Part shown: piece after piece, positions 35,854 through 48,376 of the stretch | Layout: each line of letters starts with the position of its first letter | Numbering within the stretch: the stretch's first letter is position 1 | Origin: Auanema rhodensis | Lineage: Eukaryota > Nematoda > Chromadorea > Rhabditida > Rhabditidae | Length of the DNA: 64,000 bases | Reading direction: 5' to 3' | Assembly (NCBI GenBank): GCA_964057225.1 | Contig: OZ059900.1 | Coordinates: 10,911,001 to 10,975,000, forward strand | Made by a program: the position numbers and the translations under genes | The notes under the pieces: model-generated | Databases searched by the model: none | What the model was told of the DNA's origin: nothing | Seen by the model: only the letters and a program-made list of their open reading frames with translations

Positions 35854-37184
35854 ATGTCGGACTTAGTTTACAATCTAGTTGTGAAGCCTGATATTTCTAA
35901 ACCAAGGTTTGATCAAGGAACATTTGGCGGTCGTGCACAGGTATTTCTTGTAATAATGTGACATCGATAATGTTTTTTCAGCACTTTTTTGCTATAACGA
36001 GCCCTCTGAATCTCTTCTACTCTAGTTCTCAATTACAGAACTTCAAGAAAGTTGTATCTGATTATAAGTAAACAAATGTTTCTATACTTGAATTAATTCA
36101 TTCGAATAGGAATGGTGAAATCCCAAAAGATCTTACTTTGAGTCAGCTATGGAAGGCCAAGCATGTTGTTGATTCTGCTTTTCATCCAGCAACCGGTGAA
36201 GAAACGCTTATCATAGGCCGTATGTCAGCTCAAGTTCCAATGAATATGGTGATTACTGGAGGAATGCTTACATTTTACAAGTTGTTAAAGGATAATTGAG
36301 AAAACAGTACATTTTTTTCTCAGATCTCCTTCTGCCGTAATTTTCTGGCACTGGTTCAATCAATCATTTAACGCTGTTGTCAACTATTCGAACAGATCTG
36401 GTGACGGAGGTTCTAGTACTCAGGTTTTCATTTTAGTTTCGAGGTTTTGAACAATATTCCTTTAGCTTCTTACATCTTACTGTGCAGCTACTGGAGGAGC
36501 CTTGACTGCTGCCTTAGGTTTAAATTCTATTGTTAAGGTTTAAAAATATTCCAGAGTTTTTAACCATGTGTATGTACCATTTTTAGTCTGCCCCTGCAGT
36601 AGTTGGTCGTTTGGTTCCTTTTGTTGCTGTTTGTGTTGCTAATGCAATCAATATCCCAATGATGAGACGAGGGTTCGTAATCGAAACGATAAATGAGTTT
36701 CTGATTTTTTTGTTTGTTATAGAGAACTACAGAATGGAATTGACATCGTAGATTCTGAAGGCAACAAACTGGGTCAATCTCCTAAAATTGCGAAATCGGC
36801 TATTACTCAAGTTTTAATCTCTAGAATTGGAATGGCTACTCCTACTTTTGGTTACTTCACTGCAGTATATCTACTTAATACCAAATTTATTTTTTAGCTT
36901 TGATTCCTTTAATTGTTAGTCAGCTTGAAAATCGTCCATTTTGGAAAAGTAATCCACGGCTTTTGGGGCCACTTCAAGCTGCTCTCTGTGGAATCATATT
37001 GACGTTCTCAACACCTCTGGGTTGTGCACTTTATCCTCAGGTAAGGTTCCATATAGGTACTGAAATTATATTTGGCTTTTAGATGACTCCTGTTCAGATC
37101 TCTGATCTAGAGTATGAACTTCAAGAGAAGATTCGTAATCTACCCAATAGTCCCAAAATTGTTTACTGCAATAAGGGATTGTAA
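35854..37184 (+). CDS. sfxn: Sideroflexin, mitochondrial serine/amino-acid carrier
   Basis: SFXN1-type proteins import serine into mitochondria for one-carbon metabolism. About 320 residues are encoded in short exons. The N-terminus has [14 protein letters not shown]. The family signature [19 protein letters not shown] follows, and then [18 protein letters not shown] and [14 protein letters not shown]. Further conserved blocks are [47 protein letters not shown] and the C-terminal segment [14 protein letters not shown]. Several hydrophobic stretches fit the usual five-helix inner-membrane topology. It is close to full length. It converges on the next minus-strand gene, with stops 209 bp apart. 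SFXN1/3 type is likely; the paralogue is not resolved. Confidence 0.95.
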
Positions 37185-37392
37185 ACCTTTCACGGCATTC
37201 ATCTCAAATAGGTTGTGCTAGAGATCAAACATTTTATCGATCGTATTAAGAAATGTTTTTTCATATTAGAAATAAAACTATTTTGTTCAACCTCTTTTGA
37301 ATAGTGAGTATTATATCTTGAAAGTTTTGATACACCCTGCTAAAATTATTTTATTATGATTATTATTGAAAAAGACATGTGAAATGTCTCTT

Positions 37393-40248
37393 TTATATCC
37401 TTCTTGCTCTATTAGAATTATCGAAAAAGGAAAGGATATCCGAAGTGGGTGCATCTGTCTCTGTCTCAAGTGGAATGGAAGGTGTTCGACCACCTACAAA
37501 TTTAGCTTTGTAAAATAATACGACATTTTTTCTACCTCCAAAAGATCCTGGTAAACCGGAATCGAATGATGGAAAGTTTTCGATGTCTGTAGCAGATTTT
37601 AGTTCTAGGGTAGGTTCTTTAGGTGCTATCGAACTAACAGGAGTTTTTCTTGTTGTTTCCATTAATAAACCTGAAATAAGCAAATATAAGCACATGAATT
37701 AGTTTTGTAACATATTGAATACCTGACTCATTCTCAAAAGCGGAAACATGTGGTGTCACTATTTCTTGTTCTATATGTGTTTGTTCAGGTCTAATAATTG
37801 GCAGTGTTGAATATTTGGTTTCTGGAATAACTGGAGCAAAATAAGGTGTGTTACTCTCTGGACCAGATGCTCCATCAACTTGCAAAATATCTGAAAATGT
37901 TTCTTTATGAGTAACAGAGTAGCAAATTGAAAAATTCATACGATTTTCTAAGATTCTTTTTTTGGGTTTTTCAGGAAATATTGGAGCTGAGGAACTGGTT
38001 CTGCGTACTGTGTTTTGTTCAGTGAATGTTTCCAAAACATTTTTTTGCAACTGAAATTATTGTAACTATTATCACTAAAAAAAAATAGTTTACCGATTCA
38101 ATGCTCGATAGATTCATTCTGTTCACGGAGTTTGTATTCTCGAAGTTTCTTCCCAGAATTCTTTTTGTGATACTAGACGTTAAATCCTGTAATGTCATCT
38201 GAGGGCTTGGCATAGATTGTCCATATCCATAATAATTGGCATCATTTTTAGGATCATATGTTCGAACACCTGATGCCTTAATAATGTCGTTTTATTTTAA
38301 ACACAAATTATAATACAACCTGAATCGGCCTAGTAAAGTAATACATTAGAGGACGAATAGTATCTAATATACCTGTAATGGGTGTTATCACACTTGTTTG
38401 TACTGGTTGGGAATCTGAATTAGAATTCGCCTAAATTGAAGTACAATATATTCTAGTATCAATTTTGCTTAATAACCTGAATGTTGTACACCGTACCACC
38501 TGCGGATGCATTTCCTTCAATATCTTGTTGAATGGCGGCACTATTGCTTGGAGATTTCTCTGAGCCAGGTGTATAATCACCTTGCACAAATGCGGGCATA
38601 TCTTCATCTTCTGCATCAGGAATACGGCTGAAGTAATTAGTAGGTCACATAGGAGTTCGCATAGCACACATATCGTTATTCACCTACCTAAACTTTTGTT
38701 GAACTTTTGCAAGAGGCATTGCAGACGAATCATCATTGTTAACATTTTCATCCTGTTTTGTGTCATTCACAGAAGTTTCATCTGTTATAATATGATCAGG
38801 TTTCAAAGACACCTCAGTTGCATTAGAACTATTCTCAGTTGTTTCCTCATGTTCGCTATCATTTAACTGAAAAAAAAGTAAATTGGCTGAATCACTTAAT
38901 ATATAATCATACAACATTCTGTTCCGAACTTTCTTCTTTGATATTATTATGTGAATCCGTCTCAATTCCAAACGTTTCTCTTGTTAAATTGAGGTCATTT
39001 GATTTAATCGCCGGCATTATTGTATGCGTTGTTGCGACAGTCGGCAAAAATGTAGATGAAGGTATCGTACTAGATGGATTAGAGACATCAGATACTTTTC
39101 CAGATATTTTATCTGTTTCCTGAAGTATTCAAAATGGTGGGATGATAGATCAAGAAAGTTTTAAGAGTACGTTGAGTGCTTCTTCATTATCCCATTCCTT
39201 TTCCTTTAAGCTATTACGTACAAGTATTTCTTCAGTGTATTCTTTACTGGAGATTGCTGCAGTTTTGTTGTTTTTTTCTTTAGTGCCAGTCGAGTGATTT
39301 GCCTACAATTGTATTGCTTGCATGTATTTAATTTGATCTTTACTTACTTGCAGTTTATCAACCATCGTTTCTTTCAGAATTGATAGAACAGCAGATTCTA
39401 TTCCTACATCAGTTTCATTTGCAGTATGAATTCTTACCGATAAATTTGGACTCAGTTCAGACTTGAAAAGTTTTTTTGAAAAGAATTGTTTGAAAAAATA
39501 GCAAACCTTTAAATTTGTTTTATTGTCTGACAAGATTGTAGCTACTTCCAGACTTTTGTTTTCTTTCTGTTCTGTTTCTTCGATTTTGATATCCTGAAAA
39601 AACACATTTTAATAATATAATATGAAGCTCATTGCTACTGGAATAGTTGAAATAGTTGTTTGATTTTCGGTTAAATAACTCGATTGCTCCTGATCTAATG
39701 TTTTATTGGCAAAATCATTTTGATCCTTTTCTGTAACAGGACTGACAGTTGTGCTCGATATTGTTGTAGGTTTATCAATTTTAGGAATAATAGAAGCTGT
39801 AGTATTGTCTGATATGCTTTTTATTGTAGTTGGCTTGAGAGTAGTTGTTGTAGTAGCCATTGTTTCTGTTCGAATCCTACAAAAAAAATCTACAAAGATC
39901 TTAAATAATGATAAACCTTGGTAGAAGCATATTTAGCAGACGCTCGTTTATAATTTCTCCTCTTGCCTTCGGGACAGATAATAACAGTGATTTGTCCACT
40001 TTCTTGGGACGAACAACTTGCTGTCGTACGTTGTCACTGTTTAAGAAAAATATTTAAAATAAACACACTAAGTCTTACGGTTTATCTCCATTTGTCATTT
40101 TTCTAATCATATGGCCCCAGACATCCATGGCCTCTCGCATTCCAAGCTGATCTTGCAATATTTCGGGAGCATGAGTGGCATCAAAGAAAAATGGAATTTC
40201 CACAGATATTGCTAATTTTAAAATTGAAGCTATTAATAATATTCTCAT
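37393..40248 (-). CDS. Secreted Thr/Ser-rich protein of unknown function
   Basis: No family is recognised. The ATG at 40248 opens a signal peptide (MRILLIASILKLAISVEIP). A short conserved-looking N-terminal segment, QDQLGMREAMDVWGHMIRK, follows, and then a basic stretch with KARGEIINERLLNMLLP. The remaining exons are low complexity: a Thr run (MATTTTTLKPTTIKS near 39840), many Ser/Thr/Glu/Asn residues, and a C-terminal exon ending SNRARRI. The first three joins were phase-checked (exon 1 to exon 2 through AAACC-T, exon 3 after TTTGTAG). The later exons are taken from open stretches flanked by splice sites and are approximate. Composition suggests a heavily O-glycosylated or disordered extracellular protein. 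Confidence 0.65.
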
Positions 40249-40935
40249 GATCTATAAAATATTTTGTTAATATCTTATAAATTAAACAAAAATATTGTGG
40301 GAATAAATGAAAACCAATAATAACTATAAATTTTATTTTTTTTATTATAAAGCTGTATAAGTATTGCTGGTAAAATAGAGAAAATTAACGCTTGTGAAAT
40401 ATAATTGGAAATGAAGTATCATAGACAATGTGGAGATGAAGATTGGAATAAATGGGGGTACTAACCGCGATATTCTCACGATCGTCTTGCGTCTTGGTCA
40501 CCTGAACAAAATGCAGTGTTTAATGTAGGTCAATGTGTCTAATACATGGAGACAATAAGAAACCGATAAAATTTCACATTTATACATTTTACAAATTGCA
40601 GGGACGATATTTAAATTGAAAATTATGTTTTTTCTTTTTTGTAGACTTGTGAAGTTTAAATCTATTTCTATTTTCTTGCAATTATTGTTAAGTAAGACAT
40701 CATTTTTTTCTTAAGGTGAAAATAATGTTTCATTGCATTATACATTGTTAAAGTAAACATTTTTATGAGCTTTTGTCATTTAAAAACTGTGAACGAATAG
40801 GTTTAGATTATCGTAAGTTGAAAACAAAATTATATTTCCAAAAATTCATTAAAAGTAATATTATGAAATACAAAATTAAGTATCATATAAGTCATGGTAT
40901 ATGTTGTTTTTAAACTCCTTTTTTCAGACTACTAT
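40249..40935. other. Intergenic region
   Basis: A 687-bp AT-rich stretch upstream of the Thr/Ser-rich gene and downstream of the MBR-1-like gene. No supported frame or repeat. Confidence 0.6.
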
Positions 40936-42316
40936 TTATTTACAATGAGTTTTATTCGTATTTTCTGTTTCAAGATGTTCAGATTCTTCTCTGGTTTTGT
41001 CCCGAGTTTCTGATGATAGCTTTCTTTTTTTTAGAAGATTCCTCTCTTTCACCTAAACATATCATAATTACTATTGATATAGCTAATGTTTTAAACCTTA
41101 TATTCCAATGTTGAATGTGGCACACCATAAACAGATCCTGCTTTATGAACACTCATCTCACCAAGCCGAACACATTTTACGGCCTCATCAAGTGCAGATT
41201 TATCGTATTTTCTATAAAATGTAGAATAATTCAGTGAATTTTCAACTCTCACCTGTACTGTCCACGCTTTGGTCTTGATTTTTTCCACAAATCGTTTTCA
41301 TTTTTCTTGATTTTGGTGAACGATGTGTTCTCCGTTAAAGTAGCAGATGGCGCAAGGACTGCGAGGTCATTCATAATTTTAAGTAGATCCGGGCTAATAA
41401 ACGATCTCTGAATTTCTAATTAAATATAACTTTTTCACTTTTAGTCATTCACCTCGCACTGAAAAAGATTAGAAAAAATATTATTTTCAGGAAGAGAATT
41501 GTTCAATTGCGGTCTTATTTCGCTTGTTCCTCCACTTGCAGTTGATGATCCGCTTAAGATTGATTGACCACAGCTGTTTTTCATAATGTTTAGACTTGAA
41601 TTATTCAACAACTTGTGGAAAAAACTGTTTTTTGCCCAAGTGGATTCGCTTAATCAAATACAATCACTTTTAACTTTTGTAGTGGAGTATGATATATACC
41701 TATTTGCGACTTTATCGATTTCTGATGAATTTTTATTGAATGAGATATTCGATGAATTATCCTGCATAAAGTCTTTGTCAGTGATTGATTCTATCCGATA
41801 CACTTTATTACGTAAAGTTGAACGCGGTATACCGTAGACAATCGAAGCTCTAAACTTAAAGTTAATAAGCACACAATTACACTTCTTTATCTCACTTTCG
41901 TGTGCCTAGCCGACCCGATCTAACATCTCTCACAGCTTTTTCTAAATCCAACGGACTATATTTGTGCTTATAACTATAAAAGGATTTTCGTGTTGAGCTG
42001 AAAAAAAAGCTGTTTCAAAATTTGAAGCTAAATATTTGTACTACAGGGAAGGCGATGCAATCGTTTCAAGTTGTACAGTATCAGTTGGTGGCTTTGCTTT
42101 GTCGAAGTACATTTGCAAAAGCTTAAAATAATTCATAATCACCATATTATGTTTATTGAGACATACACCTTGAGCATCCATTAAGTACGATCCAAACAAA
42201 GAATGCCCAAACCATGGAGATGGTATACTCATAAAATTGTATTCTTCATTCACTGTTGTCAGACCAGGAATCATAATAATAAACAGTTTGGAGATAGGCA
42301 CAAAACACCTAAGCAT
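40936..42316 (-). CDS. mbr-1: MBR-1/E93/LCOR-type transcription factor with two pipsqueak HTH domains
   Basis: Relatives are honeybee Mblk-1, fly Eip93F and vertebrate LCOR; worm MBR-1 acts in neurite pruning. The upstream exon (42045-42316) encodes [15 protein letters not shown] and a [13 protein letters not shown] stretch. A phase-checked join (CT/C) leads to the first pipsqueak [23 protein letters not shown], then [19 protein letters not shown] after an intron (AA/A). A Ser/Asn-rich linker follows. The second HTH is [20 protein letters not shown] then [18 protein letters not shown], continuing after an intron into [10 protein letters not shown], the basic extension of E93. It stops at TAA 40936-40938. 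The initiating ATG at 42316 is tentative; the first exon could lie farther upstream in the gene-free stretch. Confidence 0.85.
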
Positions 42317-45300
42317 ATTTTGTTTTAGAAAAAACCGCTAATAAATTATATGACAAAATAATTTATTTTATAGATTCTTCTTATTAAGTAATTACAGATA
42401 TAAAAATTATTCAATAATTTTTTCAAATTAATTTTCTTTAACAAATGAATCACATTAATCCTCTTATCACTTTTGATCTCAGTGGCAGAGTTAGTGTTTT
42501 TGGATTATATTTTTGAACTTTGTTAATTAATCTTAAAGTTGCTACTATAATTTAAAAAAGGCCCTTCTTGTTTTCAGAATAATTTATTATGAAGCCTCAT
42601 TTTCGAAAATGCTTAACCAAATAAAATAATTGATCGAAAGATTTTAAAACATAACGAAAAAGAAAAAAGGTAAAAAAAATAAAAGAAAATCAAAAAATCT
42701 TATAAAAAAGACAGCTTGTGGGAACAGCTTGTGAGAACAGCTCGATCGTATGCGATGAATTCTAGTAAAATATGAATTGTTATTAACTCATCTACTTTTG
42801 AAGGAGAATCAATTTCAAATATATCTAACTTGTTAGAATGCATGAATAAATTCAATTAGGTGTATCTGACTCAAAATTAAAAGCCGTTATTCTATACAGC
42901 ATGATGTAAGGCAACTTAAATATAATACCAAATAATTGCGAATACTTCGCTACATATTAGGTATATGTAGAAATACGCTGTGCATTAGTTAGATATTGAA
43001 AAAGGAAGCAGAAAAAAAAGAAGAAGAAAAGTTATTGAAAACTTCATCAAAATTTCATTTAAGTTGGAAGTTTTTTTTATTTTTCATAGTTAGTAACTTT
43101 TCCGTTTTTTAATATCAGACATCTGGTGCGAAATATTAAATTTTTTTAGAAGAAATATTAGTACACAGAATCTCTCGTTAAAATAAGAAATAAGTTTAGA
43201 AAACTAAGTAGAAATCAAAAAATAAACATGCAGTTTTCTATGTGGTCCAATGTTAATAAACATCTTATCAATTAGGATTAGCATGAAAAAAATTGTATTT
43301 CAAAATAAAAAAAAATTTCACTGATAATCAATAAAGAATAAATTGTATTGGATTTTGAAAATTTCTTCAAGTAAAGATATGCTTTTATTGAATATAAGTA
43401 AAAATAATTTGAAAAAAAAAAGATTAATTGAAAGATAAAGCACAAAAGTAATTGTTTAGGGACCGATATATAGATTGAAAATGAAGATTCACGACATACA
43501 AATCTCTGGCTAAACTTGTTTTCTTCTAACCTTGCCAAAAGTTTAAGCACATTTCCTCATTTAATCGCGTTTTTCATCGTCTTCGTTCAAGAAATATTTC
43601 CGTTCTAGTTGTTATTCTTTAAGTTAAAAAGATAAATAGCTCATTTAAGACTCTGTTCATATTTCATACGATTAATTCTAAATTTGTGGGATATATTAAT
43701 TTTGTGATTTGTTTTATTTGCAAACATACACTTAGAAAAATTGAGAAAAGTTGAAAGTTGTTCATCGATGATAAAAAATTAATTAGTAAGTCAGGCTAGG
43801 CTGGCTGGCTTGATACAACAACTTGGAATAAGACAAGAAAAAAATGAGAGTATAAATTCATATCATAATTAATTTCAGGTTTTGTGCAAAAAAATTAGTT
43901 TTTTTCATGTGTTTCCATCTTTTAATATTAATAAGAGTACATATTTTTAGAATATCTGTATTCAGAAAACTGTTCATTTTCAGTAAATATGAGATGGGAT
44001 GTATGCTATATCACATTGTTATAACATAATATTTGAAGTTCGGCACCCACGCCAGTTTTAGAAAATCGTTCATCACGATGCATTACCAATTAGATGCATA
44101 TACATAGATAAAAATATACGTTAAATTAATTGCGAAGTAGTCTACTGGAGTTAATGAGTTTTAAAGCGTCGCCTTACACTCTCAAGAGAGAAAAATATTT
44201 TTTTTTGTGTTATTTCAGGGAAGGAAAAACAGTTCACATTAACATCAATCTCCTTTTCTGAGATATTACGATGCTCATTCAAAAGTTGTTTATCACGACA
44301 GAATCAGGAAAATAAGGTTTTCATATGTTATGAAAACGAATAAGACGCATTAGATGAAAAGTCTCTAGAAAAAAATTTTGTTTTGGCTCTTAATGGGCCT
44401 CGAAGTGTTTATTTACATAACTTGATACTTTTTTGATGTGTAGTTGATGATACACGAGAACATAAAACCGTCTCTTTCAATTTCATATATGTATATACAT
44501 AAATACTAAACTAGAAATGTTTAAAATTTTTCACTTTTTTTGGGAATACATTGTTTTTCCTAGTTTTATATCATAGTTTAAATCATAAAAGGACATGATA
44601 TAATACGAAGATATGAGATTAACAGCTAGTGTAAAGCTAATTTTTGATTGTTGGAACTTTATACAGAACTTTTTTTTTCAAAATGAGTTTCATATTTGTT
44701 CAGAGTACAGAAAGGAAAACAAAAAATATAGTATAATAGATCAAGCAGATTTTTTATAGTTTTTGGTAGAAATTCAAATAACTGAGTTATTTTTATGATG
44801 ATATGAGAAGGCAGACACACGTCTAAATCAGAGATAAAAAACAAAATGTGAGATGAATGTTTTGATATCAATTAATTGGTCAGTAATTGCGAAAATTTCA
44901 ACCTAAATAAGGTTTAAATCGGAAAGCTTTGTATAACTTAGGGAGCTTCAATTAAAATTAAATCAGAAATTATGTCATTACTATTTTTGGAAATACACCA
45001 AGCCTTTTTAATTTTGTCATTGATTAATTTATAAAAAATTTTCAAATGTGCAAATAATCTTGAGTCAGGCTTTACACAATACAAAATATCATTTTTTAAA
45101 TACTTCAATATATTTAATTGTTGGCGTAATTGTACTTCTAAACTGTTTTCTGTAGGTTTAAAATAAATAAAATTCTGATGTTAAAAAAGTGATAATCTGA
45201 AAAGTTGATGAGTTCTCTCATATTTCTTAAAATATCAACAAATGCTGAGTTGATGTTAGGTTTGTTGAAACAGAAAGTTTTCTTCATATACTGTTATCTC

Positions 45301-45778
45301 ATATCTTACGGTATGTCTTCAAAATTTCATTGTAATATCACTAAGCGAGTTTTAATACTTTCAAACTCTCAGTGGTTTTTTAATTTGTTACTAGCATCAT
45401 TGATTAGAAATTATAATTTTTCATTATTGAATTTGTACTATCAGCATGTGAACGTATCGGATGTTGTATTCTAATACGTGTTTTGTTGAAGTAAAATATA
45501 TTTTTTCCGCCATGTTTTTGTTGACGCAAGTGTAAATATTCATTCACTGTGTGCCGTTTCATTATTTTCGGCTAAGAATTCTAACATTCTATTGAAAAGA
45601 ATTTCAAGAATTTTAATATTCTATTGAAAAATTTATACACAATATTATAATTGAACCCACCCTGTGTTCACACAATGACACAATATATACGCCTTTGTTT
45701 CACTGTTTGCGCCAAACAGACATAATATTTTAAAATATTGTTAACTTCTCTGATTTTGTCGTTTTTCGTTCATTAAAA
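42317..45778. other. 3.5-kb gene-free stretch between divergent genes
   Basis: This is the largest gene-free stretch left of the satellite. It is very AT-rich with long A and T runs. Open frames of 70-90 codons (43278-43550 -, 44659-44871 -, 45205-45474 +) are Phe/Leu/Lys/Asn-rich, as random AT sequence would be. I see a short tandem duplication (CAGCTTGTGGGAA, CAGCTTGTGAGAA, CAGCTCG, about 42713-42744), a G-rich patch GGCTAGGCTGGCTGGC near 43796-43811, and an imperfect repeat of TATTCTATTGAAAA at about 45585-45630. It may hold regulatory DNA or 5' exons of the MBR-1-like gene. Confidence 0.55.
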
Positions 45779-47846
45779 ATGAATGAAGTGGATAAGCACA
45801 TTAGGAATTTTTTGAATTCATTAAACTGGTATGTTTTGGTGTTTTTTTGATATTAAGAAAAAATTTGAGCTCATTTGCTGAGAATGCTGAAAATGCTGAT
45901 GATCTTTTAATAGAAGAATTAACAGACAGGAATGTTTTTGAGGTTGTTGTCAGGTACTGCTTCTGCATGTTTTGTTGAGCTAATTATATTTTTCACCAGA
46001 TTTCTTTGGAAGATTGACCCTTCTACCAAGACGTCTTTAACAACATTTGAACTTCCCGATACTGTGTCCGAACGCTTTGGAATTGTGTCTAATGTTACGC
46101 AAATATTGAAGGTAGCTATAGATCGGCTAACATATATGAACAAACGATTAAGATGAAAAATATAAATATTGGTTTTAAAACAATATTGTATGGTAATTCA
46201 ACTGAAATCCGGAAGTTGTGCATTTCTTTAATAGAAAAGCTACCTATTCAAGGAGTTTCAGGAGTGAAAAATAATGGTAACAACTGCTTTCCAATAATAT
46301 TCCGACTCAGCTTTTTTTTATCAGACTCATGTTCGAAAATACTCACGGCAGCGGCGAAATCTTTACAGCGGCCTAGGTATCTTCCTCAAAGTTATTCTCG
46401 CAGAAATTTTCCATGGATGAGTTATGCAGTACGTTTTCACATTGTTTAAATTACTTTTTTATTAAGGTTAGTGATGCTTTATCTATATCGGCTGCGTTAT
46501 CTGGGCGTCAGAAGCATATAGAAGAAAAAGCTCCAAGGGAAATTATAGCAGAGTGTTTTGCTCCCTTACAGGCTACATACTTGAATCAGTAAGAATCTTA
46601 ACGCATCGCTCACTATTGAACAATTTTCTTAGAAATCCGTATGTGGACAAAGTTTACGAACATCTCACAGAAGAAAATGTAATTGATGCAAAGAAATGTG
46701 AGCATGAAAGACTAAAAACGAAGCAAGATATATTATATGAATTATCCAATGACATTGCAACAAAAAAAAGAAGAAATGTATAAAAGATCCAATTTTACAT
46801 GTGTTAGTACATGTTTCAGTTCAAAAATCATCGTGAATATTTGAATGAAGATATGAAAGGATACAAAATCACAGGGAAAAAAAACCAGCGTCTTTATGAA
46901 CTTCTCAGAGACTCAGAAAATGGACGATCTTCAATTAAGGTATTATAGTGTGTATGAAGTTTAATTTTTTTTTGTTCAGCTTTTTCTTGATGAGAGAATG
47001 AGACATCGTGCAGATCGCGAAATATATTGGTGTCAAAAACGATTTGCTGTTCGGGAGAAATTAGAAACATTGCGGATCGCTTCAGGGGTTGTATTATTTT
47101 TAGTTGTTAATAGTTCAACGTTTTTAAGAGCGAAATGGAAGATTTGGTGCGCCAAATTAATACAATTGAAAGCAGTTTAGAAATGCAAAAACAGAAGCAA
47201 TACTTGATGCAAAACTCTATTCCTAACTTAGTTAGTTGATATTTTGTTTTCTAATCATATATAACTTACTAAGATGCGCATAGTGACAACTGTACGAGAT
47301 GATAAAGTACTCAGAGAAGAGTTGTGCATAAGACTATTTGATATAACTGAGAACTACGAGAAATTAAACACTGGATTGAAATCTGTAATCTTTATCACGT
47401 ATTAATGCCCCTTCATTTTTTAATGCTCAGATTTTGAACGATATTGAAACATCTAGAAAAGAATTGAATCGATTATCTGACTCGTCGTACAGATCATTTA
47501 ATTTAATAGAAGAAAGTTTATACCAGGTGAAAATAATTTGAAAGACAAAGTGTTTTAAGAAATTTATTATTTCAGATTACCGGTACGCATAAAGGCGAGC
47601 AGATGTATCGTCTTTTCTCTAGAATTAATACGGGCTGCTTAAGTGCCATTCAAAAGCTCGAAAAGAATGGAAGTTTGTCCAGGGGAAATGAGAAACTGAG
47701 AAACACGGTTGTTCAATATGTCTTATATTTTATATGAAAAAGATATCTAGATTTTACAACTTCGCATGGATAGCAAGTTTGAAAACTTGCCTAATGCTAC
47801 TGAAGAAATGAAGCTGGAAAATGAACAACTGAAAACCCAACTTTGA
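45779..47846 (+). CDS. CCDC22: CCDC22, Commander/CCC complex subunit
   Basis: CCDC22 pairs with CCDC93 and binds COMMD proteins and retriever to recycle membrane proteins from endosomes. The N-terminal calponin-homology-like region reads MNEVDKHIRNFLNSL, FEVVVRFLWKIDPSTKT, ELPDTVSERFGIVSNVTQIL and NIGFKTILYGNSTEIRKL in the family order; SLIEKLPIQG follows. The middle contains ILTAAAKSLQRPRYLP and a basic coiled coil (46600-47200). The C-terminal coiled coil includes ETSRKELNRLSDSSYRSF, then YRLFSRINTGCLSAIQ, near the family's conserved end. The stop is at 47844-47846. Length and domain order fit a full gene in about a dozen exons; some middle exons are only approximate. Confidence 0.88.
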
Positions 47847-48376
47847 ATTCTAAATAAAGGTAAAAGAGATTACAGAAGCTGTCTCATAGTCAAAATGCGA
47901 ATTTAATTACTACATCTTTTTATTCTACCTCTTCTGTTTGCTATGGATAGTTTCTTGACTATATCTTTCAATTTTTCATATATTGTAAAGACTCTCAACA
48001 TTCAAAATAAAAATATTTCTTTAATTTGCACACGAAGTTCAACTTTTCTGAAAAGAATATTATTTACACGGGCAATTTCTTTAAATCAAATTTAAGCAAA
48101 AGCATCATATCAATTTACGAATAATTATCATTGAGCTCTTCCAGAAATCATCATTTCGGAAATTATTTTAATTTTTTAATTTAGAATTTTATTATTTTAT
48201 CTTTACACTTTATAATAAAGTCTCAGGAGAATACAAATTTGAGCCATTTACCAACTCCCAAGAGAGTTGTGAGATTGATTTTACTGGCTAGGAAGCAATT
48301 GCTTTCAGTTAACCGAAGATTTTGTTTCGTACTTCTTGGTTGAATTCATTTTGAGTACACTTATAAAACATTTTGA
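47847..48376. other. Intergenic region
   Basis: Between two plus-strand genes. AT-rich with AATAAAAAT near 48007 as a likely poly(A) signal for CCDC22. No frame is supported. Confidence 0.55.
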
